Origin: Ichthyophonus hoferi
Taxonomy: Eukaryota > Opisthokonta > Ichthyosporea > Ichthyophonida > Ichthyophonidae
Assembly: GCA_002751075.1 (NCBI GenBank)
Contig: NAOQ01000006.1
Span: forward strand, 22,989 to 57,753
Direction of reading: 5' to 3'
DNA length: 34,765 bases
Shown here piece after piece: positions 10,673-21,535 of this stretch. The translations under genes and the position numbers were made by a program. Under the pieces are notes generated by a model. That model made no database searches. It saw only the letters and a list, made by a program, of their open reading frames with translations, and was not told the origin of the DNA. The stretch's first letter is position 1; the number at the start of each line of letters is the position of its first letter.

Positions 10673-12503
10673 ACATTTAACACTCAAATATAGTACGAGG
10701 AGCAGTGTATTGTACCAGCATCATTTTGCACAATACCAGAACATCACATCATAGAAATCAATTTTAACCATATTGTAGACTATCTAATTTATGTCATTGG
10801 TGCTCTATTATTAGCCATGTATAAGTGAAAAAAAGAAACATGGTTTCTACAAAGTTAAATGGAATGATTTATAATTAGAATAATCAAAAGTGGTTAATAA
10901 TATTTGTAATTTACTACATGTATATTTATACAACAGAATTTACTAATAGATTCTCTCCATCATGCGGCATAAGCATTTTAAAGGCATGCAGACTAGCCGT
11001 AACATACTTGAATGCATGCTAGCCTTCAATATCATTTGTAAATACCATATACCTCTTTATTTAAGTGTAACTATGCACATTATTACTTCAAAATATGCTT
11101 TCAAAAAAATAAAATACAAAGTAAATAATATATGGTTTTCAACTGATATGGCATATCTGCTTATAGAGTTTATTCTGTATATTTTTAAAAAGCCATCAAC
11201 AGTCAGCTATATAACATGTATCTGCTGTTACCTGTAGAAGGAATCTAAACGAGTAAGTAGGTGTTATAGTTAGATCAGTTATCAACTACATTTGCTTCAT
11301 AACAACCAGTTTAAAGTCCAAGTCCACTTGAACCTACAATTGTAAAAGACAAAAAATAAAATGTTTACAATTACAAACTCATAAAAATCATGCTATTCCC
11401 AAGGAATAGGAGGACAGTGATATTATGGAGGAATAATCTATCCATAAAGACTTTAGGTAAGATATGATAGCAAAATTTTAAATATGGTAATTTTCAAGTA
11501 TTTTCCAAATGACAATGATAAATTAGATTTATTCGTGTGTAGATGATGATTTATTATCTAAAAGAGTTGAAGCAATTTAAAAATACGCTTTATCTTGTTG
11601 CTTTCCCTTTAAAGATATATCTATTTTTCCGTAGTCACGCAAACGTCTCGACTATAAATTTATGTAGATTGTGAATTTATGTAGGTTACTCAATTTTGAA
11701 TTTACCGAACTACTAAACTTTCTATAAATATCCAACATTAAGGAAGAGAGTCTACGAAATGTACCATTTTTGGAACTTTTATGACTCTCAGCCATGGCAG
11801 GAGGGAAACCACATCTAACATGGGACAAATAATTATCCATCTATGTAAATCAATTGATTTCTAATGAATTAGTGTCGTTTAAAATATAAACAATAGGAGG
11901 AGCTTGAATCCAAAGGGTATTAAATAATTACTAATAGAAATAATAGAAATGCGGAACACAGAAGATCACGCTTATGCTCCAGTTGCAATGTAACGTTTGT
12001 TATATTGCTTGAATATACATTATATACGATACATTAGTATATCAAGTATACAAGCTATATTATACGATTAAGTTAATTACTAACTTTTTATAATAATCAT
12101 ATAATCATTGAGTTATCTATAATATAATTAGACATGATAACATCATTGAGTGAACTCAATAGTGTTATCATAAAACCAATAACGCCGAATAATAATCACA
12201 TAGGTTGGCCCAAGTCCTGATAACAAGCTAATGAAGAAATTATCAGTCTTAAATTAGTTAATTGAATACCGTCGTTCTCAACAGGTAAATTGATTTGGTA
12301 ATACATAGGTATGTGAACAAGTGAACCCCCACATTAATGAGGCAGTTAGTTTGTGTCATCTAAATGAGTATCTAAATGATCTAATGCTGTTGTGTTCTCA
12401 TCTGATCGGCTCTAAAGCTAATTATCACATTTAATTCTAGCTCACATTCTATGTACTGACCAATAAATGTGCCTATTTAAGGACGTTGTGCTCTCAACTA
12501 ATA
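10673..12503. other. 1.8 kb with no supportable gene
   Basis: The stretch is AT-rich with only chance open frames, such as a 91-codon plus-strand frame at 10962-11237 of poor amino-acid composition. An imperfect palindrome lies at 12135-12170. Just before 12504 the sequence CCAATAAATG...TATTTAAGG resembles a CCAAT/TATA promoter for the coding repeat that follows. Confidence 0.4.
12135..12170. repeat. 36-base imperfect palindrome
   Basis: TGATAACA...TTGAGT, two central bases, then ACTCAA...TGTTATCA form a stem of about 14 paired bases interrupted by small mismatches. It could be a hairpin or the joined ends of a small element; nothing nearby settles this. Confidence 0.5.
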
Positions 12504-12924
12504 ATGAATCAATCATTTTATGATCCGTTTGCTACCAGAACTTCGCCCGATCTACATGTTCATCCGAAGTTGAACGATCTTGCAACACAATATATATGTA
12601 TATAATCATCACATTTTTATTGTAATGTCTAGTTCACCGTTTGCCTTTGAATACAATAATCAGTGTCTAGATCTATCGCGCGTTCTGAAGTCAGAGAACT
12701 GCCTACTAACATTAAATAGTAATAATGGTTATTATTTACATCATAACAATATTGCAATTTACATAACACCTAAGCGAATCAAAACATCAATTCCCTCTGA
12801 ATTGGAGCAGAGGTACAAGTACTACAGCCAGTTACCTGAAGAGTCGGTATACCCACCTTCTATAGGACCTCTACCACTGCAATTGATCGATTTTTTGTTA
12901 ATACATAGTATATGCAGTATATGA
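12504..12924 (+). other. unidentified coding repeat, copy 1
   Basis: Two open frames follow a CCAAT/TATA-like segment. A 33-codon frame at 12504-12605 begins MNQSFYDPFATRTSPDLHVH. A second frame, counted from the ATG at 12625, reads MSSSPFAFEYNNQ and later LEQRYKYYSQLPEESVYPPS. The latter motif recurs at 14432-14538 as a diverged copy, so this is a protein-coding repeat rather than chance. The family is not recognised; a gag-like or other mobile-element protein is the most likely guess, and it is probably a fossil. It could instead be a small host gene family. Confidence 0.35.
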
Positions 12925-14431
12925 GCACTTCTACATCAAAGAAGAGACTAGTTATATAATTCGCCATTTAAATATGGTTACAATAGTATTTAAGTATTGT
13001 GGTAGGATAGGACAATTCTAGTGGGTCTCTGTAACCTATCATGAGTTACTAGAATAACCACAGATTACCGATTGCTATAATCTTTTTATCACACTGTGAA
13101 TGCAAAAACGTATAAATAGGAAGAGGCGCTTAATCCACTAGAAAAGCGTAAGATACAGTCGTAAAATAATAATATTAAATTATATATACATCTAGAAATC
13201 AATGCCACATAATACTAACTTACTATAAAGTTATGTAGATCATATCACATACGCACATCTCTATTCAATTTGATTTGTGTTTGATGTCCAGGAGCTTCTA
13301 TAGGTTAAGAACTCTAGAGGTCTTGGGAACACACGCAGTACAATATGAAAATACAGCAAACTAAAGGATGCTGAACTATTAAACTATTAGTTAGATATGG
13401 AAGCAAAAGGTGCCTAAGTATGGGTTGGTAAGTAAGATCAAATGTGTAGGAATGCTGTGTTGTAAAAAAGAAAGATAATAATAACAATAATAAGGAACAT
13501 CTATCTAAGCGCAGTGAAGGCTTCGGTTCTAACAGAGATATATTGATAAATTTAAGGATATCGCATTTAGGAGTTATTAAATAGAAAATATTATGCATTT
13601 AGTATGATATATCATTACTATAGAACTCTACCTCAACAACTTCTCAATAACAATAAATAACGACACCCCAATAACCACACTATATCTTATTAAAAGCCTG
13701 TTATATACTTGTTTTGCATACTACGTTTTATATTCTATCCCTAATCCGTATATATTGCCTGCCTCACTCTTCTCTCTATCATGACGATAAAAACAGGTTT
13801 CTAGCCTTGACAATAGCAAGAGATTAACTTGTTAAAGATAAATTGTGAACAAATGAATGTTTGGTGTTTTAAGGTAGGGTACCATTAAGAAAAACGCTGT
13901 TTGGATATCTAAAAACCAAAGAAATAAAAAAAAGTTAAAGTCACATGGCACTGTTAGTAATAACACTTTAGGATCCTAAATAGAAAGTGGGCGTATTAAT
14001 TCTCCAACATAAAAGTTCAATAAACCGGGTAGCCTGAATAAGGATCTGACCGAATGCTTAATTAGGTGGACCTGTTTCAATAAAAAAGCATTAAAGATAT
14101 CAGATGGTGAAGTGAAAGCCTATCATTTAAATTTCTTGAAAGCACAGAGAACCATTTCCCTACTAATTCATGAAGGGCTCAATGGCAGGGCAAGCTCAAA
14201 ATTTTCTATAATCATAATCCTATCTTACCAAGTATTAGACTACTTCATTTAAGTTTATTTATGAGCTCCGTAGTTTATTCCGGTTTGTAACAGGTATATA
14301 CGCTGCTTTCATATGAACATGGAAATTCTTGGTACTACATTAGTACTCAATTAAAGATGTTTCTTCATGTGCTTTACATAGTAATATAGCTCCACTTAAT
14401 GATTGATCTCATTGTGTGATCTCCACATTCG
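12925..14431. other. 1.5 kb with no supportable gene
   Basis: I see AT-rich sequence, a TATA-like GTATAAATAGG near 13109 and chance open frames only. The minus-strand frame at 13314-13598 has low-complexity Leu/Phe runs and no splice or homology support. Confidence 0.4.
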
Positions 14432-14720
14432 CACCCAAGTATCTCCCCCTTCGAAATTAGAACAGAGATATAATTACTACAGTCAATTACCTAGAGAGTT
14501 GGCATATGGACCTTCTATAGAACCTTTACCACAATAACTGAGCCTTAAAAAGACAGATCTGATCAAGCAGCTATTACCAGTTATACAATTGGATATCCCG
14601 GCAACTGCATACAAATCAACAGAACTGACACAGATTCTGATAGGGTTATGGGCCCAGCACGCTTCCACTGCGCCAGTCTGCTACATACAGACTCTGACAC
14701 AGTTCAATAAAATAGAATAA
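14432..14720 (+). other. unidentified coding repeat, copy 2
   Basis: Bases 14432-14538 match 12766-12886 at roughly 75 percent. The shared protein motif here reads LEQRYNYYSQLPRELAYGPS. Similarity in the second copy may continue as a coding-like segment with LKKTDLIKQLLPVI, which looks like the helix pattern of SAP-type DNA-binding domains, though that is only a pattern impression. It appears to be a decayed copy. Confidence 0.3.
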
Positions 14721-14728
14721 ACAACAGC

Positions 14729-14734
14729 TTTATT
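14729..14734 (-). terminator. possible poly(A) signal for the 15065-16186 gene
   Basis: AATAAA on the minus strand lies about 330 bases past the stop codon of the minus-strand gene at 15065. It is plausible in position, but AATAAA is common by chance in DNA this AT-rich. Confidence 0.3.
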
Positions 14735-15064
14735 ATGTTATTGTGTATAGTCAGTGTACACCTTCAAAAATTATGAAAGAAAGAAACGGCCCCAATTTAA
14801 AAGATATGATATGTTTTTCGATTTTTGTAATAAACAACCTTACCTTTCGAAAATAGATTTAATCCAGCTTGAAAGGAGGTAAGTGTAAATAAGAACGGCT
14901 AAATGAACAAGTATTAGCCAGAAGAGCACAAATAAAATTAATCATTCCAAATAGTTACAAAATAATGACACTTTTTCAAATTAAGTCTACACCTCCCTGT
15001 TCTGTCTCGGTAGTATGCACACATAATATGAAAAGGGAAGAAAACCAATTCATACGACGGGGAG

Positions 15065-16186
15065 TTATCTCACAACTGCTGTGGATAAGTTAGCCCCCTT
15101 TAGGTTCAACTGCGAGCCTGCCCATGATTTCATCAACAGCAACGAGGGAGAGTCAAGCAAGCTTGGGGTGGGAGGGTCAATAATGGTAAAGGGAGTGTGC
15201 GGCCAGGTAATAGAAGGAGAAATAATCATCTCCTTTGCTTTTTTTGTTGGCATATTTTCGAAAAAATCAAGACAATATTGGTCGTCAAGATCGAATATAT
15301 CTCGTTTGTGTGACAGTACAGGGGAAATGATGGGGAAGGGATGTGGATCGTGGGTACCGTTTACTTTCGTATCCAATTCAGCTTTCATTTCAAAATCCAT
15401 ATTAATATTGTGAGGACATGGTAATGGCAACTGCCCACAAGAATCTGCTTCTAATAATGGTTCACTGACAGGCATGCACAAGTGGGTTAAGCTTGTAAGA
15501 ACGCATGGATGCAAAAGCTTCTCTTTGGGGGAATCCGATACAAGTTGTTCTTCGGTCGCTTTGGATACTGGGGTGCCAATCACCTCTAGTAAATCCTATA
15601 AGCAAAGTGCAAGAAAGATAAGCAAAATATATTTTTTATACCAACACTGGTTTCTCATACATATTACTATTACAAGTACATGCTTATAAGATTGTTTGGG
15701 TTGTATGTTTTTAATTATGATAAATCCTATAAGTAAAGTGCAAGAGAGATGAGCGAAATACGTTCTTTATACCAACACTGGTTTCTTCTTATACATATTA
15801 CTGTTACAAGTACAGGCTCATAAGAATGTTTGAGGTGTGATGTTTCTAATTATGATTTTCTAGTTTTTCTGCAGATAAAGTATTAAAGGGGGCTTGTTCA
15901 CAAAATGTACATGGGTACGACAGTATAAACAGGGAGATGAATGAAAATTGATTCAACAACTCCACACAAACATCATAGGAAAAGAATAAAAGCAGAAGTA
16001 GCCCCATACCGGAAATAGGTCCTCTGGCATAGCATCGGTAAAGGAGTTTACAAAGTCTTCCTCTTCAGCACAACGAAACACGGACTGTATCAACACCTTA
16101 TCACGAAGGCGGTGTGCATGCTTTTGTTCAACGAGCTTGCGACGAGAAAGGTCCATGAGATGACGTAATACCAGAACATCAGTCAT
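15065..16186 (-). CDS. unnamed 235-residue protein, two exons, IER/SERTA-like N terminus
   Basis: Exon 1 (16010-16186) encodes residues 1-59 and ends at a GTATGG donor. Exon 2 (15065-15595) follows a CTTATAG acceptor, starts in phase with DLLEVIGTPV, and encodes residues 60-235 before TAA. The start MTDVLVLRHLMDLSRRKL opens a basic, probably helical stretch (about residues 5-42, with VLIQSVFRCAEEE). Its spacing of hydrophobic residues and LS..KL pattern weakly resemble the N-terminal helix of IER2/IER5 and the SERTA motif, both found in small nuclear regulators of animals. The rest is Pro/Ser-rich with an acidic patch (DIFDLDDQYCLDFFENMP) followed by a basic KKAK and a TP/SP-rich tail with PPTPSLLDSPSLLL, like an activation domain with proline-directed phosphosites. 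There is no signal peptide or membrane segment. Gene structure is convincing; the family name is a guess. Confidence 0.7.
15590..15855 (-). repeat. tandem duplication of an intron end, including the 3' splice site
   Basis: Bases 15590-15720 and 15721-15855 are two direct copies (period 131, roughly 85 percent identical by eye). The inner copy contains the pyrimidine tract, the TTATAG acceptor and the first two codons (GAT TTA) of exon 2 of the 15065-16186 gene. The outer copy preserves the same acceptor and GAT TTA at 15721-15728, so the intron holds a second acceptor 131 bases upstream. Confidence 0.85.
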
Positions 16187-18375
16187 GACGCAGAAGGACT
16201 GTCTCCGAATAGTTAAAATATACCAGTATAAATTTAATACGCAGTTCTGTACAAAAGGGCATACAAAGAATACTTAACTAACTTGCTGGTTCACAAGTGG
16301 CCTTGATATTTTCTTTATCTAAAAGAAACCATCAAAAATAATCAAAGTAATACTCTGTTAAAGCCTTGACTTGTATCCCTTTCGAAAATAGTCCAATAAC
16401 TACTTATTACGAAGTGGGAACCTAACCAACCAAACCCAAACCCCCACACACCAAAAATATAACTTTGGCAAGGAACCGAGGATTTGTGTCGGCACGCAAG
16501 ACCATACAATACGTCCCTCACACCCGAGAGTATGTTTATTTTCGGACCATCTGAAGGTTAAAGGATAGTCTGATTGTTAGCCAATGGTTAGTAGTTTTGG
16601 TTTTAATCGGATTGAGCTTTCTCAAAGACGATCAATCTGCGTAAGCTACTGGTTGATAACAAGGAGATAACCATTGTATAATTTTATATATTAGAAATGG
16701 TGTGTAAATAATATTTTGAGAACGTGTCCTTCCCTAGTTTTTATAATTTGAACCCCATAGCCTATTTATATACATAAATTTTATATATATAAAGAACCGG
16801 ACACTTTGCTTTTAAAAGCCAAAAATATGCTGTGCACTTGAAAACACATCCCCGGTTATGTGGATTAGACCAAGAACATTTTGATAAAATCGTAGCTAAC
16901 GTTTGATTTCTATTGGGATATCATCTAATTAGATTCTAAACTATTATTGGATTATATTTATAGATATTTCAAATGAATTGTACAGTGTACTTTAGCAAAT
17001 GAGATTACTGCTGATGAAGAATTAAGATTACAGATCTAGCTCAGCATTTTACAGTTTACTAGCTTGTTTTTGATCTTAACCTGGCAGTAGATAGATCTCC
17101 ATCGTGTCACATGATAATCTCATATTTGCAAGTTTGATTATTACATCAGCAGGTTTATTTCTTGCCTTATGCACGAAGTTACAAAGACTTGTCATCTAGG
17201 CGCCGCCTAGACGCTTCTCGTGTATAAGAGGGAGAGGCTTCGTTAAAGCACTGATTATATTTTTAAGAAATTGGAACGTCATGCCTACTCCAACCATTAA
17301 ATTTGTTTATAACAAGAAGTAATAAATGGTATGATGAGTTGATATATAATATAAATATTATATATATAAGTCTATGTGTAAATACTACACGAGAACACTT
17401 TTATAGTATGTTCATTTTGTGAGAAGGATGAAGTGTGCTCGACTAAGTGTAAGCGTCTGAGAGATGGTGAACAGGAAAAAATATTCGTTGCTATGATTTT
17501 AGCGTATCAAAGAGTGTATTGGAGACAGCATAAGTGATAAGAAGGTTCAGCTATTCCATCAATAGGTATCGAATTTTTTAAATAACCTTGTTAATCGCCT
17601 ATATATAGCTATGAAATTGATATAAGCCAGATTTATTCTAACTGGCGAACATTTTAAGGTTGTTTTAAACCATTTTAAAGAGATGGCTCACTGCCATTTT
17701 TAATGACTCCAATAACAATAAATTTATAATCTTAGTCTCACATTTGGTTGGTCACAGCCTGCCCTATCTATAATATAATATAAAACTGGAACAACCCAAT
17801 TTCCTTATTGATAACGGAAAAGATCAATTTGATTTTGCTGCTGCATTACAGTATTACAAGGTATAACTAAAATAGATCAATGAAGGCTATCTACTTTGTA
17901 TCTATTTAAACAGTATGAAAAAAGTACAGACGAGCTCTGTTAATATATATATTACATCATTTAATATAAAAATCCAACCAAAAATATTATTAAAATATAT
18001 GTGCACAATGATCTAAGTTTTCATTTAAAGATCCAAGTATCTTATTTAAAAATCATGGATACACCAAGTAGAATATAATGAAGATTTACATATCCTAATA
18101 CGCATACTTAAGCTAAATTAATTCTTCTCCTTCGCTTGCACTATATGGGATGTGATGGTCCTCAAGGAGAGAAGTAGCTAATTGGTGCTAATATAAACTA
18201 AATCCTCTTATTGGATGACATTATTTTGGAGCTATTTCATTCATTTACACAAACCAGATATCAGAATGGTTGAGCTATCAACATGTTAGACAAAGCAAGT
18301 TCAGGGCTATTAATCAAAAGTAAAGTCAACCACTCTTTAAAACCAATGCACTACATTCATATTTTTCCTGAATAT
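16187..18375. other. 2.2 kb upstream of the 15065-16186 gene, no gene seen
   Basis: This should contain the promoter and 5' untranslated region of the minus-strand gene ending at 16186. I cannot place a start site. A TCTAGGCGCCGCCTAGA palindrome followed by a TATA-like sequence lies at 17195-17230. No open frame has coding character. Confidence 0.4.
17195..17211. promoter_or_regulatory. GC-rich 17-bp palindrome next to a TATA-like box
   Basis: TCTAGGCGCCGCCTAGA is a perfect inverted repeat of 8 bases around one central C, in otherwise AT-rich DNA. GTATAAGAGGG follows about 10 bases later. The pair looks like a factor site plus TATA box for plus-strand transcription, but the only frame that follows is a 13-codon one at about 17281, so a real gene is not shown. 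Confidence 0.3.
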
Positions 18376-18808
18376 TGTGAAATGTTGTCAAAACAGGAAT
18401 AATTAATCAATTTTTGGATTTTTGACATAGTTATAATCATTTAATATTATTATCAATTATTATTACATAAAGGTCTGGAAAAATATTTAGTGCAATTATT
18501 GGTGTTAAATGGCAATCCAAGATGATAGATCAAAATTAAACCAGCCAATGGTAGAGGTGCTGCGATAATATAATAAGCTATTTTATATTTCAGATAGCAC
18601 ATTGTTTAGACATCCTGACGCTTAAGGCAAGTTTTGCCGACTTGTTTCTTTTCAAAAAAAAAAAAGAAAAAAAAGAAAGTCCTATCGTATTTGTACTCCG
18701 TGTATGCAAAGTAAAATGTTAAAACGCCTTTTTAATTTGGTATTATCTCTCCTTCTAAATGAATATAGGTCATAGGAACGCTCTTATCTCTACCTACTAT
18801 TCCCAACA
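18376..18808 (+). mobile_element. solo LTR B, exact target duplication
   Basis: It starts TGTGAAATG, with a small insertion before the usual CAAAACAGG, and ends TTCCCAACA. It is flanked on both sides by AATAT, an exact 5-bp target duplication. It carries the family landmarks in order: TTGGTGTTAAATGGCAATCC, CCAGCCAATGG (a CCAAT box), a TATA-like TATAATAAG, then TACTCCGTGTATGC and the GAATATAGG segment. A poly(A)-like run interrupts it near 18653-18680. Old by divergence from its relatives. Confidence 0.8.
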
Positions 18809-19222
18809 AATATTCATAGTTGCAGTATAACATACATTTATTCCTGTACAACTCGACCTTTCCACCGTATTTAATTATATAATTTTTAAGCAGGATGCAT
18901 ATACACAGAGTAGCTCATGGACGTTGACACCATTCTTTGCTATCATCCCTATTGACTCAAAAAATATCTTTCTAACTAACTAGCAAGCGATATATAGTTG
19001 GCAAGGCACTAAACAAGTATGTGCATCTCTACACTGTGGGTTTCTGCTAAAACAAGAATAGTTGATTTGCTTGGGTACTTCTTTATATAGCTATAATCAT
19101 TTAATAAAATTAGCAATTGCTATCTGGAAAAATAGTTGGTTAAATCTATTGGTGTTAAATGGCAATCCAAGATGATCGATCAGAAAATTTGAGCTAGCCA
19201 ATGGCAGAGATTCCGTGAATAT

Positions 19223-21317
19223 GGGGGTTTTTGATAAAAAAGAATAATTTTCCCGATCCAAAGGAAGACTTTTCCAGTCAAAAGATGACTTTGCCAATCA
19301 AAAGGAATCATTTCCCGATCAAAAGGAGCACAAATAAATTGGAAACAAAAAATACATCTTCGATGGTAGTGAAAAACTACTAGTTCAAAGGAATTCTTTT
19401 TATCTGTGATATGTAATATGGTTTTCAAGAGATTATAATTCTTGTAAAATGAATAGAAAAACTTTAAAAATATTTACACAACACATATTCACTCCATATT
19501 CGTTTCTCTTTTCTCTGATTTTAATGTGTATCCCAGTATTTTTCTATAGTGGAAACCATCAATCAGTATCCAGCTGTAATCCCCAAAAACTTCAATTCCA
19601 CATTCCGACCTAACAACTAACTTCTTTCAAACCGAAAAAAAAAAACATTTTCAATAATATTCAAAAAAGGCGAATATAGAGGAAGATAAAACAGGTCTAG
19701 ATTTAAGGACTGAGTAATCCCTTGAAGGGGAATGGTGATTAATCATCGTGTTGTCGAGGATAAAAACAGGATCGGCGATTCCTTTCTCATGACATCTTTT
19801 TAAATTCTACCAAACAAGCTTTGAAATCTTCTTCATTAACTGCCTTATCATAAATTCTGTGGTATAAGATACCATATTTATTCACGGCCGCGAATATCGA
19901 AATGTTTCTACTTCGTACAGCAGCAACAGAAACATGTGGAGAAAGAAGTTTTCATTTGATATCTACCTTTTTCCAGTCTCCTCCTGACTGAAAATCCAAC
20001 TTCTTCGTGAAATGTAACTGTCTCTTAAGATTTTCTGATTTTGCAATGATGGTCCAAGAGAAATTTTTTGTATCTCAACTTCCACCATGGAAAGGATCTT
20101 ATTAGGCTTTCATTACACAATGAAAAACCTAGTATTTGTACTGGAGCATAGAAATAATGAAACTACAATTGAAAAGCGTTTTAGTGACGCTAATCGGTTC
20201 AGGGAGCTGGAACAGAATTTTGAAGATAAAAACTTTACATTTTGCAACGAAATTGAATTTTCAGTCTCCACCTGACCGAAAAAGGGAAGATCCCACATTG
20301 GAGCTTCTCCACGTTTCTGTTTCTGCCGCACAAAGTAAAAATATTTCGATCTTCGCGGCTCTGAATAAATAAATATGGCATCTTACTCCACAAAGCTCAT
20401 GAAAAAGCAGATAATGAGGAAGATATCAAATCTTGTTAGGTAGATGTATATAAAAAGAATATGTGATTAAAAAGGAATTACTAATCTTGTTTTTATCCTC
20501 GACAACGCGAGAATTCATCACTATTCCGGCTTTCAAGATATTATTCAGCTATTGAATCCAAACCTGTTTTATCTTTCTCCTTATTCATCTTTTTTGAGTA
20601 TGTTGTTGACCCAGATAAGCAGTTCTAATTTTTGATCAGAATAGAGCTTTGATCTGCTATACTCGCCCCTAGGCCGCGCAGTAGTTGTGTTCGATTCATT
20701 GAATCTCTTCACAATTTTCTACACCGTTTGGTAGTCTAGTGCTAAGGTTTCCACAGTATCCTCAATACATATACCTTCAATAATTTTATACTCTATCCTC
20801 CTTCTGTCGTCGTAGCTTACTCAACAATAGCTTCTGCCGCTTGTCATGAGAAATATCAGACCTAAAATAAAGTTTTAATGTTCTTTAACCTTTGAAAACT
20901 TTTTAAAAAACTTTTCTTTCAATTTATATTCAGCCTAAATGTGGTCGAATATGTTGTCAGCCAACTTATGCCTGCCATAATTCTTATATAAAATGTTGTC
21001 GACCTCGTTTTCTATCAACAACATATTGTCAGCATCAATTGTCCAGCAAGAGGATGCTACACATGCTACATCAATCATACATATATGTAAATAGTTTTTT
21101 GAGTTATTCCTTTCATTTTAAAGGAATTATAATCTCTTAAAATATATATTATGTATCACAGATAACAAGAAAAAAATTGAACTAATATTTTTCTGCTACA
21201 ATGGAAGACGCAAATATTTTCAATTTATTTAATCTCCTTTCGATCAGGAACATTTTCTTTTTGATTGGCAAAGATTTTCTTCCTTTTGATCGGGAAAATT
21301 ATCCTTTTAATCGAAAA
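19223..21317 (-). mobile_element. IS630/Tc1-like DNA transposon with an internal inverted duplication
   Basis: Inverted ends of at least 200 bases (from 19223 inward and 21317 inward) share AATTTTCCCGATC, AAAGGAAG, TTTGCCAATCAAAA and TATCTGTGATA. On the minus strand, 20584-20820 encodes a paired-type helix-turn-helix start of a transposase (SYDDRRRIEYKIIEG, then KIVKRFNE, ARPRGEYSRSKL), with one in-frame stop. The catalytic part lies further left on the same strand (about 19990-19680: SIFAAVNKYGILYHRIYDKA, then VFILDNT), the second-Asp DN motif of DDE transposases. Between them an inverted second copy of the catalytic part sits on the plus strand (about 20110-20605: VFILDNARIHH, LSPYSSFL). 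The centre of the inverted duplication is near 20100. The final acidic residue is not evident. The element is broken and non-autonomous. Its exact ends, and whether it has a TA target, are not resolved. Confidence 0.8.
19680..20605. repeat. large imperfect inverted repeat (transposase catalytic region, two copies)
   Basis: About 19680-20095 and 20110-20605 match in opposite orientation. Paired landmarks include GTTTTTATCCTCGACAAC (19758-19767 region against 20489-20506), AACATTTCGATATTCGCGGC against AATATTTCGATCTTCGCGGC, and TCCACATGTTTCTGT against TCCACGTTTCTGT. Identity looks like 70-75 percent. As single-stranded DNA or RNA this could fold into a long hairpin. Confidence 0.75.
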
Positions 21318-21535
21318 GCCATTTCAGATCGTGTTATGCAGTTCAGATAACTCATTGTTTAGGTATCCTGCCTAGAACAAGTCAACAAGACTTGTTCAAT
21401 AAAAAAATGTCTTGGCATATTTGTACTCCGTGTATGCAAAGGTACACGTTAAAACGCTCCTTAATTCGGTATGTTCTTTCCTTTTAAATGAATATAGGTA
21501 ACAGGAACGCTCCTGTCTATTTATTATTTCCAACA

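Larger units (their letters stand above)
19045..21535 (+). mobile_element. solo LTR C, split by a nested DNA transposon
   Basis: The left part (19045-19222, TGCTAAAACAAG...CCAATGGCAGAG) and the right part (about 21317-21535, AGCCATTTCAG...TTCCAACA) together match the other LTR copies. The gap is filled by the IS630/Tc1-like transposon at about 19223-21317. Flanks GTTTC and GTTCC are a near-exact 5-bp target duplication. The LTR must predate the DNA transposon. Confidence 0.75.

Noticed and set aside
16980-17160. Possible inverted-repeat element (GCAAATGAGATTA against TAATCTCATATTTGC)
   Set aside because: The matching blocks are not in mirror order (a second block, CTGCTGATG/CATCAGCAG, is on the wrong side), so they do not make a simple terminal inverted repeat.
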